In this document: positions 49,800-60,630 of the stretch, in pieces
Numbering within the stretch: the first letter of the stretch is position 1
How the letters are laid out: every line of letters starts with the position of its first letter
Source: Diatrype stigma
Lineage: Eukaryota > Ascomycota > Sordariomycetes > Xylariales > Diatrypaceae
Assembly: GCA_022225965.2 (NCBI GenBank)
Contig: JAKJXP020000135.1
Span: 36,060-100,059 of the forward strand
Length of the DNA stretch: 64,000 bases
Direction of reading: 5' to 3'
The notes under the pieces: generated by a model
Seen by the model: only the letters and a program-made list of their open reading frames with translations
Told to the model about the DNA's origin: nothing
Databases searched by the model: none
Translations under genes and position numbers: made by a program

Positions 49800-50700
49800 T
49801 AAAATACCCTAAACGTTATAAAATACGGAAGTTGGTTTTAGAAAAATATTAATAGCTAGGCTGAATTATTAACGTTATTTAATTCGTAAATAATTATTTA
49901 TGTAAGGCCTTTAAGAATTTTACGGATAAAATTTTAGGCTTATTGCATTCCTTATTTATATTTGTAAGATTTTGGAATTATATCGTTATAAACTTTTATT
50001 CCATGCTTATAAATAAATTTGGAAAAAATAACGTATTCGTTATAATAAATCGTTTAGGCAAAAGGTTTTGGAATATTTCTTATATTAAATCAATTATTGC
50101 CAAAAATGCGGCAATAATGTATTATTATGGCCCTTATCGTATATACGGAGTATTATAAATTATCGTTAATAACCGAGAACCATAGTTTACCGCCGATTTT
50201 ATAAACGAATTGTTTAAATTATTCGGTATTAAATAAAAGCTGTTTTTAGCTGGATATTTTTAAACGGCAGGTTAAGCCGAAATTATGAATAAATATATAA
50301 ACCAACGATTACGAGTTTTTATTAATTATTATTAAAATAATTGATTTCTTATTATGTTCGTAATGAACTTTATATAAGCAAGCTTAATTTATAAATCTAT
50401 AGGATTATTTCCTTATAAAGTGGAATTGGAATTCTTAATGCTTTAATTTTTTAATTAAAATAAGCGAATTATTAATTTCGAGAATGTTTCGGTTAAGGAA
50501 AAGCTTAATAAGGAAAAAACATAGCTAATTGCCGATATATTGCAAAAATTCCTTATTTCCGTTCGAAAAGCATTTATAAAGTTATAAAAACGAATGTATA
50601 TATAAGCCAATAAATACCGCAAAAAATCGGATTTCGGTTTAGGGAATAAGGTATATATTTTTAAAAAAAAGGGTATATAAACGGATCGATTAAGCGATAA
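49800..50700 (+). pseudogene. Element C integrase remnant
   Basis: The integrase core is legible: the open stretch 49943-50158 (FVIINRLGKRFWNISY, AAIMYYYGPYRIYGV) is followed across stops by the TADFINELFKLFGIK and INQRLRVFINYY segments of a gypsy integrase. Confidence 0.75.
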
Positions 50701-51403
50701 ATTGGATTATCCAATAATAAAAAACCATTACCGGATAATCGAAATGAACGGATATTTTTATAAACTTAACTTATTATCGTTATAAAAAGGTTTTTATACT
50801 TTTTATGCAAACCGGTTGCAAAAATTCCCGAATATTTCTTTATTAAAACAAATGCTTAATAATTCGGACGGTAAAAAAGTCGATTTTAATGGCGAAAAAA
50901 AATAAAAAGTCGATTAAGTATTATTATTACGTTTATATTACGAAAAGTTGCAATATTATATATAATAGAAAAAATAAAATCCAGACCTTAAATGGTATAA
51001 CGTTAAAGGCTTTAAGAATAGTCCGATTATATTATAGAAATATTACGACGAAAACCCGAAATAAGCAGGCCTTTCGGTACGACTTAAAGTATGGCGACGA
51101 ATCGCTGAATACGATGAATTTAATTTATTTTACGAGAACGATAATACGGCGGCGCCAATTTCCGCAAAAGAACTACGCAGGAGGAAATTTAATAAGGCTA
51201 AAAAAAAATAGCTAATGAAGTAATTAATAAACCATTTTTGGGCCAAATTAGCAATAGCGACTGTAAGAAATATATAACGTTACGTATTTAGGTATTAGGG
51301 GCCCGATGGCATAATGGAGGAATACGTAAATCCGAAGATACCCCTTCGTTATTTAAAAAGCAGTCGCAGTTCGAGTTTCGATTAAATCATTTCTTTTTGC
51401 AAA

Positions 51404-51430
51404 AAAAAAGCCTCGGGACGCGGCTTTTTT
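51404..51430 (+). other. GC-rich hairpin beside polypurine tract of element C
   Basis: AAAAAAGCC (51404-51412) pairs perfectly with GGCTTTTTT (51422-51430) around a 9-nt loop. It ends directly at the polypurine tract. It has escaped RIP in an otherwise AT-rich setting. It may be a structural signal for transcription end, packaging or plus-strand priming; its role is not known to me. Confidence 0.7.
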
Positions 51431-51444
51431 AAAGGGGGGGATAA
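51431..51444 (+). promoter_or_regulatory. Polypurine tract of element C
   Basis: AAAGGGGGGGATAA sits immediately 5' of the 3' LTR, where plus-strand DNA synthesis of an LTR retrotransposon is primed. The seven G residues are unmutated. Confidence 0.85.
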
Positions 51445-51676
51445 TGTTACGATAGCTATAGGTGCAATATTATATATAGCCAGAATGTATATATAAAAAG
51501 ATAAAAATAAGAAACAGAACAAATAGGTCCAATATTAAAACCGTAGTACTTATTAAAGCAATAGTTTTCCTGCTTTTGCTGTTTTAATTCCTTTCTTTCC
51601 TTTCTTTTTTAGCTTAGAATTTTACATAGCTAATGAAATTCGGATTTACGAAACGAAGCCATAATAGCCCGTAATA
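51445..51676 (+). repeat. 3' LTR of element C
   Basis: 232 bp, same length as the 5' copy. Its left half is strongly TA-converted, whereas in its right half it is the copy that keeps C at several sites (TAGCTTAG, TTACATAG). Confidence 0.9.
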
Positions 51677-51769
51677 ATTAATATATTCGAATAACTTTAC
51701 GAATGCATATTCGTTTTATTTAAAAGGCTTTCTAGTTACGGGATAATCGTAAATCCAACGAAGTCCTTA

Positions 51770-53300
51770 ATGTTCGTTAAAAAAGGAATTTTCTTAAGTT
51801 TCGTAATTTCCGAAAAGGAAATCGAAGCCGATCCAGCTAAGGTCGCGGCTATTCGAAATAAGTTTAAGCCGGTAATAATAATCGAAATTCGAACGTTTAT
51901 AAATGCCGCCGATTATTTGCGGCATTTAATTAATAGGTATTCGGAAATCGCTGGGCTATTTATAGCCCTTATAGGCGGCCCGAAAAACGAACGTATTAAG
52001 TTGTTTCCCGAAGCCATAGCAAGCTGGAAGGTAATTTGCGAAATAATTATAATAACGCCCGTAATTCGGAAATTCGATTAACGCCGTTCGATTATTTTCA
52101 AGGCAAACGTTTCGTAATAATTCGTTAATGCAGCGTTATTATAACCCTATATAAAAATAATAAGCATTTTCGTTTTATATTTAATTGCTTATTTTTCGAA
52201 AAAGCTTATAAAGACCCAATTATAATATTCCGCTTAAAAAAGGAAGCTTTTCGATATTATGTTAATACTTTAATATTGGCGGCATTAAATTAAGAACGGC
52301 AATATAACAGTAATTATTAATTACGAATCGCTAAAAATAATTAATACGAAGGCCGAATAGCCGGTTCGTATATTACGCTTTTTCGATGCTATTGAATACT
52401 TCGGAATTCGTATCGTATATCGCTTGGACCGAATAAACGTCCTTACCGATTATCTTTTAAGGCTTTAAGAAGCCGCAATAATAATAACCGAAAAAATCGA
52501 ATTAATTCGTTATGCCGATTAATTAAACCGATTAAACCTTTAAGCCATTTTCGAAATTCTTTTATATAATATTTCTTTATCTTTAATTATATAACGAAAA
52601 TGGATTAATAAATACTTTATTATATATCGAAATAAGCTATATAAAATAATTAAGCATAAAAAAATGCCCGGTAACCCTTTATACGTAAAAAGCATTGCTA
52701 TAAAAGCGTAAACTTTATAAGAAATCCTTAAATATAATAAACTCTTAATATAATTAAAACGGATTTATTATAACTAAGGCTATTCGACCGTTAAAATAAT
52801 GCTTCGTAATACATAAAAGCAATTTTAATATCCAAAAATTATTTTCGTTACGTAATAAATAATCGTTAAATACCCGGCCTGCTAATTAATAAAAAAACCG
52901 AATCCCTTATTATTAAACTTATAATCCGTATAATTTTCGATATTCCTAATTAAATAAATAATTAACCATACGTTAATAAATTCGTTTACGATTTTTATAA
53001 CTATTAAATACGCTACGGAATAAATAAAAGCTAACGTTATTTTTTCCGTTTAATTTGGAAATACGATTCTTATATTTTTCCGTATCGAACGTATTTACGA
53101 TATTTTTAAGAAATGAATTAATAATAACGCCGGCGCTTTTAAAAATAAAGCCGCAAACGCTTAAAATAAAAAATAAGGCTCCATTATAAAAGCTATTATA
53201 CCAAAGCGCTTAAAAGGTAACGGAAAGATAAAAAAGATTAATAAAGACCTAAAGAAAATTATGTTACGCGAATACTAAATAAATTTTACGGCCCGCTTAT
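51770..53300 (+). pseudogene. Element A RT thumb to integrase remnant
   Basis: The 104-codon stretch from 51770 matches the gypsy RT thumb and connection (FVISEKEIEADPAKV, EIRTFINAADYLRHL, GGPKNERIKLFPEA). Beyond it the frames are broken but an integrase zinc-finger-like text can be followed near 52,790-52,900. It continues A's pol region from before element C. Confidence 0.75.
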
Positions 53301-53898
53301 TGCCCGAATTACTGCAACGAACGGTAATTATTTATAACCGTATTTCCAAATTAAGCGGCTATAGCTTATATTTCTTATTATTCGGTATAATTTCCCTTTA
53401 AAAATAAATCTTATCGGAATTTTACGAATATTCTTGCGAATCGACGGAAAAAAAAAAGCTTTAAAATAATAAGTTATTAACAATAAATTACGAAATACCG
53501 TTCGTAAAGGCCCGCTTTAATAATATAAAAACGTTTCGTAATAAAATACGAACGTATTTTTAGGAAAAAAAAGGGCTTATTAAAACGTACGTTTCGGGCG
53601 ATTAGATTTTTCGTATTCGCTAATGCTAAAAAAAATACGAACCTTATTACGACGGGCCTTAAAACGTAATTAACTATTATTCCGATAATACGTATCATTT
53701 ATAAAGCCCCGGAGGAATTTAATTATAAAACAAATATAACGAAACGAACTTATTTCCGGCCTTTATAAAAAACGGGCATTTCGTATATAACATATGGTAT
53801 ATAAATAGGCAATTTTTAAAACAAAATCGTTAGCGCTTAATAAAAAGGGAAATTAACGATAATAATTAGGAACGATTATAATAAAAAAAGGAAATAAT

Positions 53899-54085
53899 TA
53901 TAAATCCGGGCATTTCCTATAATGCCAAAAATCGGAAAATCGAAATATAAAATTCTAGCAACTTAAAGCGTATAATTGTAATTAGCTTTAATTTAATAAC
54001 CAATCCGGACCTTTAGTATAATCCTAAGTGAATTATTAATAACAGTAATTCCCTAGGGGTTCGAAGGACCGGGCGCAAAAATACA
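53899..54085 (+). repeat. 3' LTR of element A
   Basis: 187 bp. The purine run AAAAAAAGGAAATAA just before it fits a polypurine tract. Its outer (right) edge keeps GGGG, GGACC and GGGCGC, which are A-converted in the 5' copy. Confidence 0.88.
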
Positions 54086-54870
54086 GGATTACCTACTTTG
54101 CTATTAATTGCATATGTGTCGTAGTCGTAATTATACCAGATTGTATTCGTCTCCTTCCCTCATTTATCCATCCTTCTTTCCCTTCCACCCTCGATTCCCA
54201 TGTAGCCACCTACTCCAAGGCGTCAGGCACGATAATCACCATAGAGTACTGAGTTAAGAGCTATTATCTGAATATCCTGAGGGGTGGGTACCCCGCTTCC
54301 TTTACTTGCATCTGTTCAGCTATTCCGCAGCCCTGCCATCTCCCTACATATTCGCCATGTCCCGTCTTCCCTAGAACTTGACTCGCGTCACTGAGACTCT
54401 AACTAGACTATCTATCAGATAAGCCCTGACATCGTTTATGTTACATCATCAAAGGGAACAAACATAACTAAGAAGGAAATCACACGATACAAAGAAAGAA
54501 ACGAACCACCTCGTGACTGGACCGGTCGCTGCTGGCCTCGGTCGACCCCTGAACACTATAAGGCCTTCACTCAATACCTATATTACCTTCGCGTCAAGAC
54601 CACTACGTCAAAGACCTATAACTACCTAGTCGCGTTCTACAATACCTAAAAGGCCACCCTTCTTTATCTCTCCACCTACCTAGCGATACTTCACTATCTA
54701 CGACTTCCCAGCTCCCCCGACTTAGCAACCTTCCTCCCATTGCCACGTACCTTGGCACAACCCACAAGCAGACATCCAATTTCATCCAATCACCGTTTCA
54801 ATTTCGAATTAGCCATTAGCCTATCTAGTTGCCCGTAGTACTCGACGACTGCGTTGATATTCATCTCATC
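54086..54870. other. Intergenic boundary and promoter region
   Basis: Base composition returns to normal at once after the LTR. The region is pyrimidine-rich (CTACCTAG, TCCACCTACC) and is likely the promoter and leader of the gene starting at 54,871. Confidence 0.5.
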
Positions 54871-55683
54871 ATGTCAGGTGACGGTGCCAACAACTCCCCT
54901 CCCAACGGCAGTGCCAACCGTCGTGGCTCTGTAGCTTCCGCCGCGCTCTCCAACCTGTTTCAACGTAGCAACTCGACCTCGGCTGGCAGCGTTCAAGCTA
55001 GGGACATGGCCACTGCGGCAGCCGCACGAGACCAGCGTCGGCGTCTATCTGTTACAACCCTGGGTCTCTCTGGCACTTCCCCTCAATCAGCAACATCTAC
55101 ATTTGGTCTTCGGCGCGGAAGCGTCTCTACTACGGCGTCGGAGTCGATTGACGAAAATGCAGTCGATGATGAGGAGACCGCGAAGGCCATACCAAACACA
55201 CCATATAGTCGTCATCTAAGCTTCGGAGCCCAGGCCATGCAGCGTAACTTACGTCCTAGCCCGGCCAGTCCGGGCACAAATGGTAGGCGTACCTCGGGTA
55301 CAAAATCCCGTACCCCATCTACTGCTGGTGCTGCTCCTTCTGTAACTACTCGGAGAGGAGCCAGCATGTCACAGGCAAGCAACACAAAACCTACAAGAAT
55401 CCCATCTGACTTATTTTCTGCTCGCTCAGACATTGCTTATAATTGGTCTGAGCAGCTTAGATCAAGAGCCGAAAGTACCGTAACAGGTCACCGCCATGGA
55501 TTTGGAGCGGGCGTTTCTACTTCTCCGCCGCGTGGCAACGCCCCCCATGACCGTGCCAAATCAGTCTCGGATATGCCAGCTCCTCCCCAGCAGGCTGCTG
55601 CCATGAAGCCTAAGCAATCCGAGAGACCAAAGCCGGACCATTTCCAGGAGCGTATTCTCAAAGGCGATTTCTACATGGACTGA
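54871..55683 (+). CDS. Conserved low-complexity Ser/Arg-rich protein, hypothetical
   Basis: One exon of 270 residues, from the ATG at 54871 (MSGDGANNS); an upstream in-frame non-ATG extension was not used. I recognise no catalytic domain. The protein is Ser/Thr/Arg/Ala-rich with several RRGS and RRLS motifs (RRGSVASAALSNLFQRSNS, RRRLSVTTLG, LRRGSVST), which are basophilic kinase (PKA-type) consensus sites, and a short ordered-looking stretch NWSEQLRSRAES. It ends in a charged, aromatic tail (DHFQERILKGDFYMD) that I recall as typical of a family kept across filamentous ascomycetes. It is probably a cytosolic phosphoprotein. The start lies 785 bp from the edge of the RIP island, so silencing by spreading heterochromatin is possible. 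Confidence 0.75.
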   Translation: MSGDGANNSPPNGSANRRGSVASAALSNLFQRSNSTSAGSVQARDMATAAAARDQRRRLSVTTLGLSGTSPQSATSTFGLRRGSVSTTASESIDENAVDDEETAKAIPNTPYSRHLSFGAQAMQRNLRPSPASPGTNGRRTSGTKSRTPSTAGAAPSVTTRRGASMSQASNTKPTRIPSDLFSARSDIAYNWSEQLRSRAESTVTGHRHGFGAGVSTSPPRGNAPHDRAKSVSDMPAPPQQAAAMKPKQSERPKPDHFQERILKGDFYMD

Positions 55684-57124
55684 ATTCTCTGTACTTGTCT
55701 CGAAGACTAGGAATAAATCGAACCAACTATACGGACAGCTAAGAGACCGACGGTGCCCTCCACTCCGAAGATAGCCAGTCCTCATCCCCAGTCAATCCCG
55801 ATGTCGCTGTGTATTGTCGTTGTACTACGGTGTATCGAGATACTCCAGGCAGTCCGCATACTGCCATTTTGATCCCATCGCTCGCTTTGACACCATTTTC
55901 GTTTTGCTGCCAACTGGGATGCGAGCGACGCAAATTTTCCAAAAAGACTGTAAAGGCGATTTCATTACATTCATACTTTCATGTCGCGGGGCCACATGGT
56001 TCTTGGCCGGAAAATCTTGCTTTCAGGAATCGCTTCAGGGTTTCCAGGTTCGGGCAACGAGTGTCACTGATAATGCAGTTCACCAGGAGAGTGGACCTCC
56101 TGCTTGGACTGCAAATGGCATTAGTTGAGGCTTTCGCAAGGGAATGTAAGCTAGCTGGCTATTGGGCTCTTGAGATCGTTTCTCGAGCTCTCGCGTGTGT
56201 GATGGGGTGTGGCGGGTATGTACGATACATTGTCTGATATGGTAACGGACGGGTTTCGGCGAGCTGAGGTCAATAGATCTTCCATCCACCATCACATGTA
56301 GCAACTATATAGTTAGTTGTCTTACCAAACCGGGCAGGCAGACGGAGTGAACTAGGTACTCTTGGCCCGAAAAATAAAAAGGGGTACCCGGCTGATCATG
56401 ATCGTCCACAACTTCTTATCTCTACTCATGCTGTCACGTCATGAAAGACTGCATATAAGGGCGGTGAAGCTCTACTGGTCTTCGAGTGCTTCGGATACTT
56501 CCAATGCTTTACTACGAGTTGCAATGTGCGCAATGTGTGACGTGCTACCGGCCGTAAAGGGAGCGGCTTTGAGTCACCAGCAGTCACAGGTATTGAAGTT
56601 ATACCTGTCCGTCAACTAGGTACATAGTACGGGTGGTTAGGCAGATTAAGGTGATGGTGAATGACAAGACCAAAAGGACAGGACAAGCACCCAAGCCCAC
56701 CGGTAGTTTACTTCGTACAGTAGGTACATAGTAGTTACCTATCGGCGATAAGCTAAAAGCCGTAACTATAGTGCAACTGGACCGGCATTGTACGTAATCG
56801 GAACTGACTGCCTATTGTGTAGGTACTTTGTACCTCAGTCCCATTCAGCCAAGAATTGTTAAGCAAGTGGCAGCACTGGCAGTTCCCGCCTGCCGACTGT
56901 CCAGTACCAACCTACAGTAGCAGCTGGACAGTCAGTCAGCCAGCGACCCAGTCCTCGAGCTTTCCGTGCACCCACCGTAACGCGTGGTCGGTCTCTCCAG
57001 CATTTTGCATCGGGCGACGGAGTTCTTTTACAACCGTCATCCGTCCTCCCGGCTGATAAAGAATACCGACCTCGAATTCGCTAGCCCCAGGTAGTTGCGG
57101 TGCTAGAGCTAGAGATAAAGCACG
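55684..57124. other. Intergenic region
   Basis: 1.4 kb between two plus-strand genes. Open frames at 55809-56237 and 55814-56128 overlap in different phases and have no domain; I take this as 3' untranslated region of the preceding gene and promoter of the next. The last 150 nt before 57,125 are the probable leader of the Zn2Cys6 gene. Confidence 0.5.
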
Positions 57125-59904
57125 ATGGACGAGTCCTCACTCGATCCGCGTCTCAGAGACAGCGGCGAGGACAATTCAATCGTCGTTAACGGCGACCAAC
57201 CACCACCACCCCATCCCCATCCCCATCCCCAGCATCAGCATCAGCATGAGCAACAGCACCAAAACCAACACCAGATAACGGCCTCAACATCAGCATCCAC
57301 GCCAATCTCATCGTCATCTTCCGTCCCTAACCCCATCCCCACTACCACTTCCGAGAGCATCGAATCGCCATACAACCATGCATCTACGTCAACACTTGGC
57401 CCCTCGCCCGGGGGACCTGGCGGTGGTGGAGTTCCCCTAGCACCTCCCACTTATACCCCCCAAACCCCGACAGCATCGTCGCTTGCGATTTACGAGGGCG
57501 GCGACACCCCCGGAATACCTGGCGCGGGCGGAACGCCCCAAGACCCCAACGATCCGAAGCGCCCACGTGCCTGCGAAGCATGTCGCGGCCTGAAAGTCAA
57601 GTGTGAACCCGACCCAGCGAACCCGGACGGCCCGTGTAAGCGATGCGCGAAAGCCGGTCGGAACTGTGTAGTCACCCAGCCTACTAGGAAGAGACAGAAG
57701 AAGACGGATAGTAGAGTGGCCGAACTCGAGAAGAAAATCGATGCTCTCACTGCCAGCTTGCAAGCCACGCGAGGTGGAGGCTCTTCGCAGATGACATTGT
57801 CTGACGACCAGAATGGATATGCCAACCCCCCCTCGTATGGAAACGCTTCGAGCAGTTGGGGCCCGCCTCCACCGCGGGAGTCTCACCCTAACTATGCCTC
57901 CGCGGTCGAGGGTTCGGCATTGACATCTCCATCTTTAGGGACCATGGCCGGACAGAAGAGAAAATTTACCGAGACGCGAACGACGTCGAATCTTCCGGGC
58001 GGTTCGGCGCCCCAGCAGGCGCAGGAACTACGGGATGCATTCGACCCAATCGATAAAGGCATCATCACTCTTGACCAGGCGGAAGATTTCCTCCTGCGTT
58101 ATACGCAGGAGATGGCAATACACTTGCCTGCTGTCGTGTTTCCACCTGCCATGAATGCTGCCACACTACGCAAGACCAAGCCATACCTATTCCTGGGTGT
58201 TATGGCAGCCGCATCTTCCGAATTGCCCCAGATACAACGTCAACTCGCCAATGACGTTGCTCATCTCATTGCGGATAAAGTCGTAGTGCATGGAGAGAAG
58301 AGCGTGGAACTAGTACAGCTCTTCTTGGTCACGGTCATCTGGTACTACCCGCCAGAGCATTTCGAGGAGCTCAAGTTCTACCAGTTTGTGCACATGGCGG
58401 CTGTTATGGCTATCGACATCGGGCTGGGTAGGAAACGGAATACGGCGAAATCCCGTCTCATTCCTTCTAGTTGGCGGGACCATCCCTTCCGAAAGCCTAC
58501 GCCCCCTGATCCGACCAGCATCGAGGCGCGTCGCACTTGGCTTTCGGCCTACTTTCTGGCCTCGAATGTATCCATGGCCCTGCATCGTACTAACCTTATC
58601 AGGTGGAACTCGTTCATGACTGAGTGTATGGACATTTTGGAGTCGTCTCCTGAGGCTGCCCCGACTGATAGATACCTTTGCAATCTCGTTTGGACCCACC
58701 GCTTGGCCGAGGAAGTTGGAATGCATTTCTCAATGGACGACCCTAACGCTGTGGTCAATATTGCGGAGCCGAAGGTGCAGTTTGCCTTGCGAGGCTTCGA
58801 AAGGGATCTCGCTAAATACAGCGACTCGATACCAAAGGAAGAGAAGAGACGTGAGTACCTACCTACCAATTTCTGGCTCGCAAGACTTTGCTAATAACAT
58901 GAACTCCAGCATCCCTTCTCCTCAGCTTTAATGTCCTCAGTCTTTACATGCATGAAATCGCACTGCATGTTGACAAGACTGACGACGCTCTGCGCCCGCC
59001 AGGTGTCACTACTGAGTCTTTGGATGACCCTATCCCCGGCTTGAGCGAGAGTTTGACTACTGCGCACATTGGCGCGCTATCTTCATGTCTTACAGCAATC
59101 GATGGGATTTTCGAGACCTTCCTCTCTATGGATGTTCGCAGTATCCGCTGTCTTCCCGTCTTTAACTTTGTCCGGGTCGCATATGCGGTAGTGGTTTTGA
59201 TTAAGATGTACTTCAGCGCCAGCAGCCCTGACTCGGAGTTGGGAAAGGTTATCAACAAGGACAACATGAAGGTCGACGAATATCTCGACAGGCTGCTAGA
59301 AAAATTCCGTGCCGTTGCGGAAGGGGATAGGTCCCGGCCTGCCGCCAAGTTCCAACTGGTGCTGGCTATGCTGCGTGGGTGGTTCCTTAAGCAAGAAACC
59401 CAAGGCCCGCAGCAAAGACCCGAGGGTAACGAGTCGGCTGTGCCGAGATCAGACAACATCACAGCACTAGGGGGCCAACAGCAGCAATCAGAGTATAATC
59501 CTGCCAACACTCCACTTCAGCTCCTGTCGGAGATCGCTACTGGAAATGACCCATCTCAAGGTAAACGAAACGGCGGTGGTCCAGCAACGAGCATGTCAGG
59601 TTATCAACCTTTCATGGCCTCGACACAACCTCCTATGTATGATGCAAGTTCAGGCACTGGGGATATGGTGGCGCACATGCCGGGTCCGGGGCAGCCGGCC
59701 ATGCCCTGGTTAACCCAAGGCTGGACAGATCTTGATTATATAAACCCTGGGGATGGTTTCGAGCAAGCGATGGGACTGACTCTCCAAGGACTTGGCAACG
59801 GTGCATCCAGTCTCGACTGGGAAAGTAGCATGCGCTTCTTAATGGGCGATAGCACGGGCGGCACACCGATGGAAGGTGCTTCTAACTGCAACATGTTCGG
59901 ATAG
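57125..59904 (+). CDS. Zn2Cys6 binuclear cluster transcription factor
   Basis: Two exons (57125-58850, 58910-59904) encode 906 residues. The 59-nt intron has GTGAGT, a TGCTAATAAC branch site and CCAG, and joins ...EEKR to PSLLLSFNVL in frame. The DNA-binding domain has six Cys at 150, 153, 160, 171, 174 and 181 (CEACRGLKVKC, CKRCAKAGRNC), followed by a basic linker (RKRQKKTD) and a coiled coil (RVAELEKKIDALTASLQ) for dimer formation. The middle part fits a fungal-specific transcription factor domain. The N-terminus has His/Pro/Gln repeats and Ser-rich stretches; the C-terminus is Gly/Gln/Met-rich and may activate. It resembles proteins labelled War1-like or Leu3-like in fungi, but I cannot say which. 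Regulation and targets are not visible. Confidence 0.9.
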
Positions 59905-60630
59905 TAGGCACGCTTGTGGATTCACATGTTTTCTGGGTTGTCGAGTGGTAAGGTCCAAGCAGCTATATGCTCTTAGATTCTTAACCCAAGCTGTCAACCG
60001 TTGCCGATGTATAACACCAGGACTCGAGGTTTGAGTTTAATTTTCAAGCGGATGGGATCAACTGTCATGGGAGTTTGAATGGTCCTCCACGCGGGTTTGT
60101 TGCATGGGATTTCTGATCGATGAATTGCTTTCACGTAATGGGCGCCAATGGGGTTATATAGTGGCGTCGGGATGGAAAAGGGACAAGCTAGTTTGCGGAG
60201 TGAAGACTGCCCGCACGCCTCTCCAGTGCTGTTCTGTGTAACAGCCTTAATGTCATGTAGCCTCGCTTCATTCTCTGCTCGGTTAGCATAGACATTGATA
60301 TGAATACCCCCTATCGTTCATTCACGTATCCGCTCTTTTCATACCCGGCAACAGTCCCATCTCTAACAGTGTATCATCTAAGAGGTATCTTACTAGATAT
60401 CGGCCGTCCAGATAGGGACCTGTTCAAGGGAACGTGGTATTCCTAGGAAGATAGGGATAATAACATGTATAGATCCCTCCGAGATTCCATAACGGTAGTA
60501 AGGTGCTAGATAGATCTTGGCTTTCTTTTTTGGCCGTGTTTAAAATGTACACACAATGTAATGCAGGCCAGCCAAATAGCTACTTACCTACAGCCCGCTC
60601 GCCTCACCTCTCTTGTTTGCAACATACTTA
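59905..60630. other. Convergent intergenic region
   Basis: 726 nt between the plus-strand Zn2Cys6 gene and the minus-strand monooxygenase. It holds both 3' ends and no supported gene. Confidence 0.5.

Larger units (their letters stand above)
44753..51676 (+). mobile_element. Ty3/gypsy element C inserted in A, RIP-damaged
   Basis: 6,924 bp with two 232-bp LTRs (44753-44984 and 51445-51676) and target copies GTTAA (44748-44752) and ATTAA (51677-51681), one G-to-A apart. It lies inside A's RT region, so it too inserted after A. Internal order is Gag with a zinc knuckle, protease, RT, RNase H, integrase, then a region open for 108 codons at 50889-51215. Its reading frames are longer than those of A and B (for example 45214-45648 and 46279-46497), which means fewer RIP changes. 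Confidence 0.92.
35505..54085 (+). mobile_element. Ty3/gypsy element A, RIP-destroyed host of nested insertions
   Basis: LTRs of 187 bp at 35505-35691 and 53899-54085 differ almost only by transitions. The start is TGTGGATCC and the end TACA (TGT...ACA). Candidate 4-bp target copies are GGGT (35501-35504) and GGAT (54086-54089), again one G-to-A step. Without B, C and their duplications the element is about 5.5 kb. Recognisable internal parts in order: a Gag zinc knuckle at about 37114-37155 (Cys and His codons turned to Tyr, Gln codons to stops), a retropepsin region to 37782, RT from about 43900 to 44747 and 51680-52080 (EIEADPAKVAAIRNKF, YLRHLINRYSEIAG), then RNase H/integrase remnants to about 53300. 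Every frame is full of stops, so nothing can be expressed. Confidence 0.88.

Noticed and set aside
51296..51370. tRNA-like GGCCCGATGGCATAATGG text
   Set aside because: No D-loop and T-loop pair with a CCA-side acceptor stem could be formed; it is part of element C.
53477..53698. 73-codon minus-strand hydrophobic frame
   Set aside because: AT-rich RIP-mutated DNA of element A yields such Ile/Phe-rich frames by chance.
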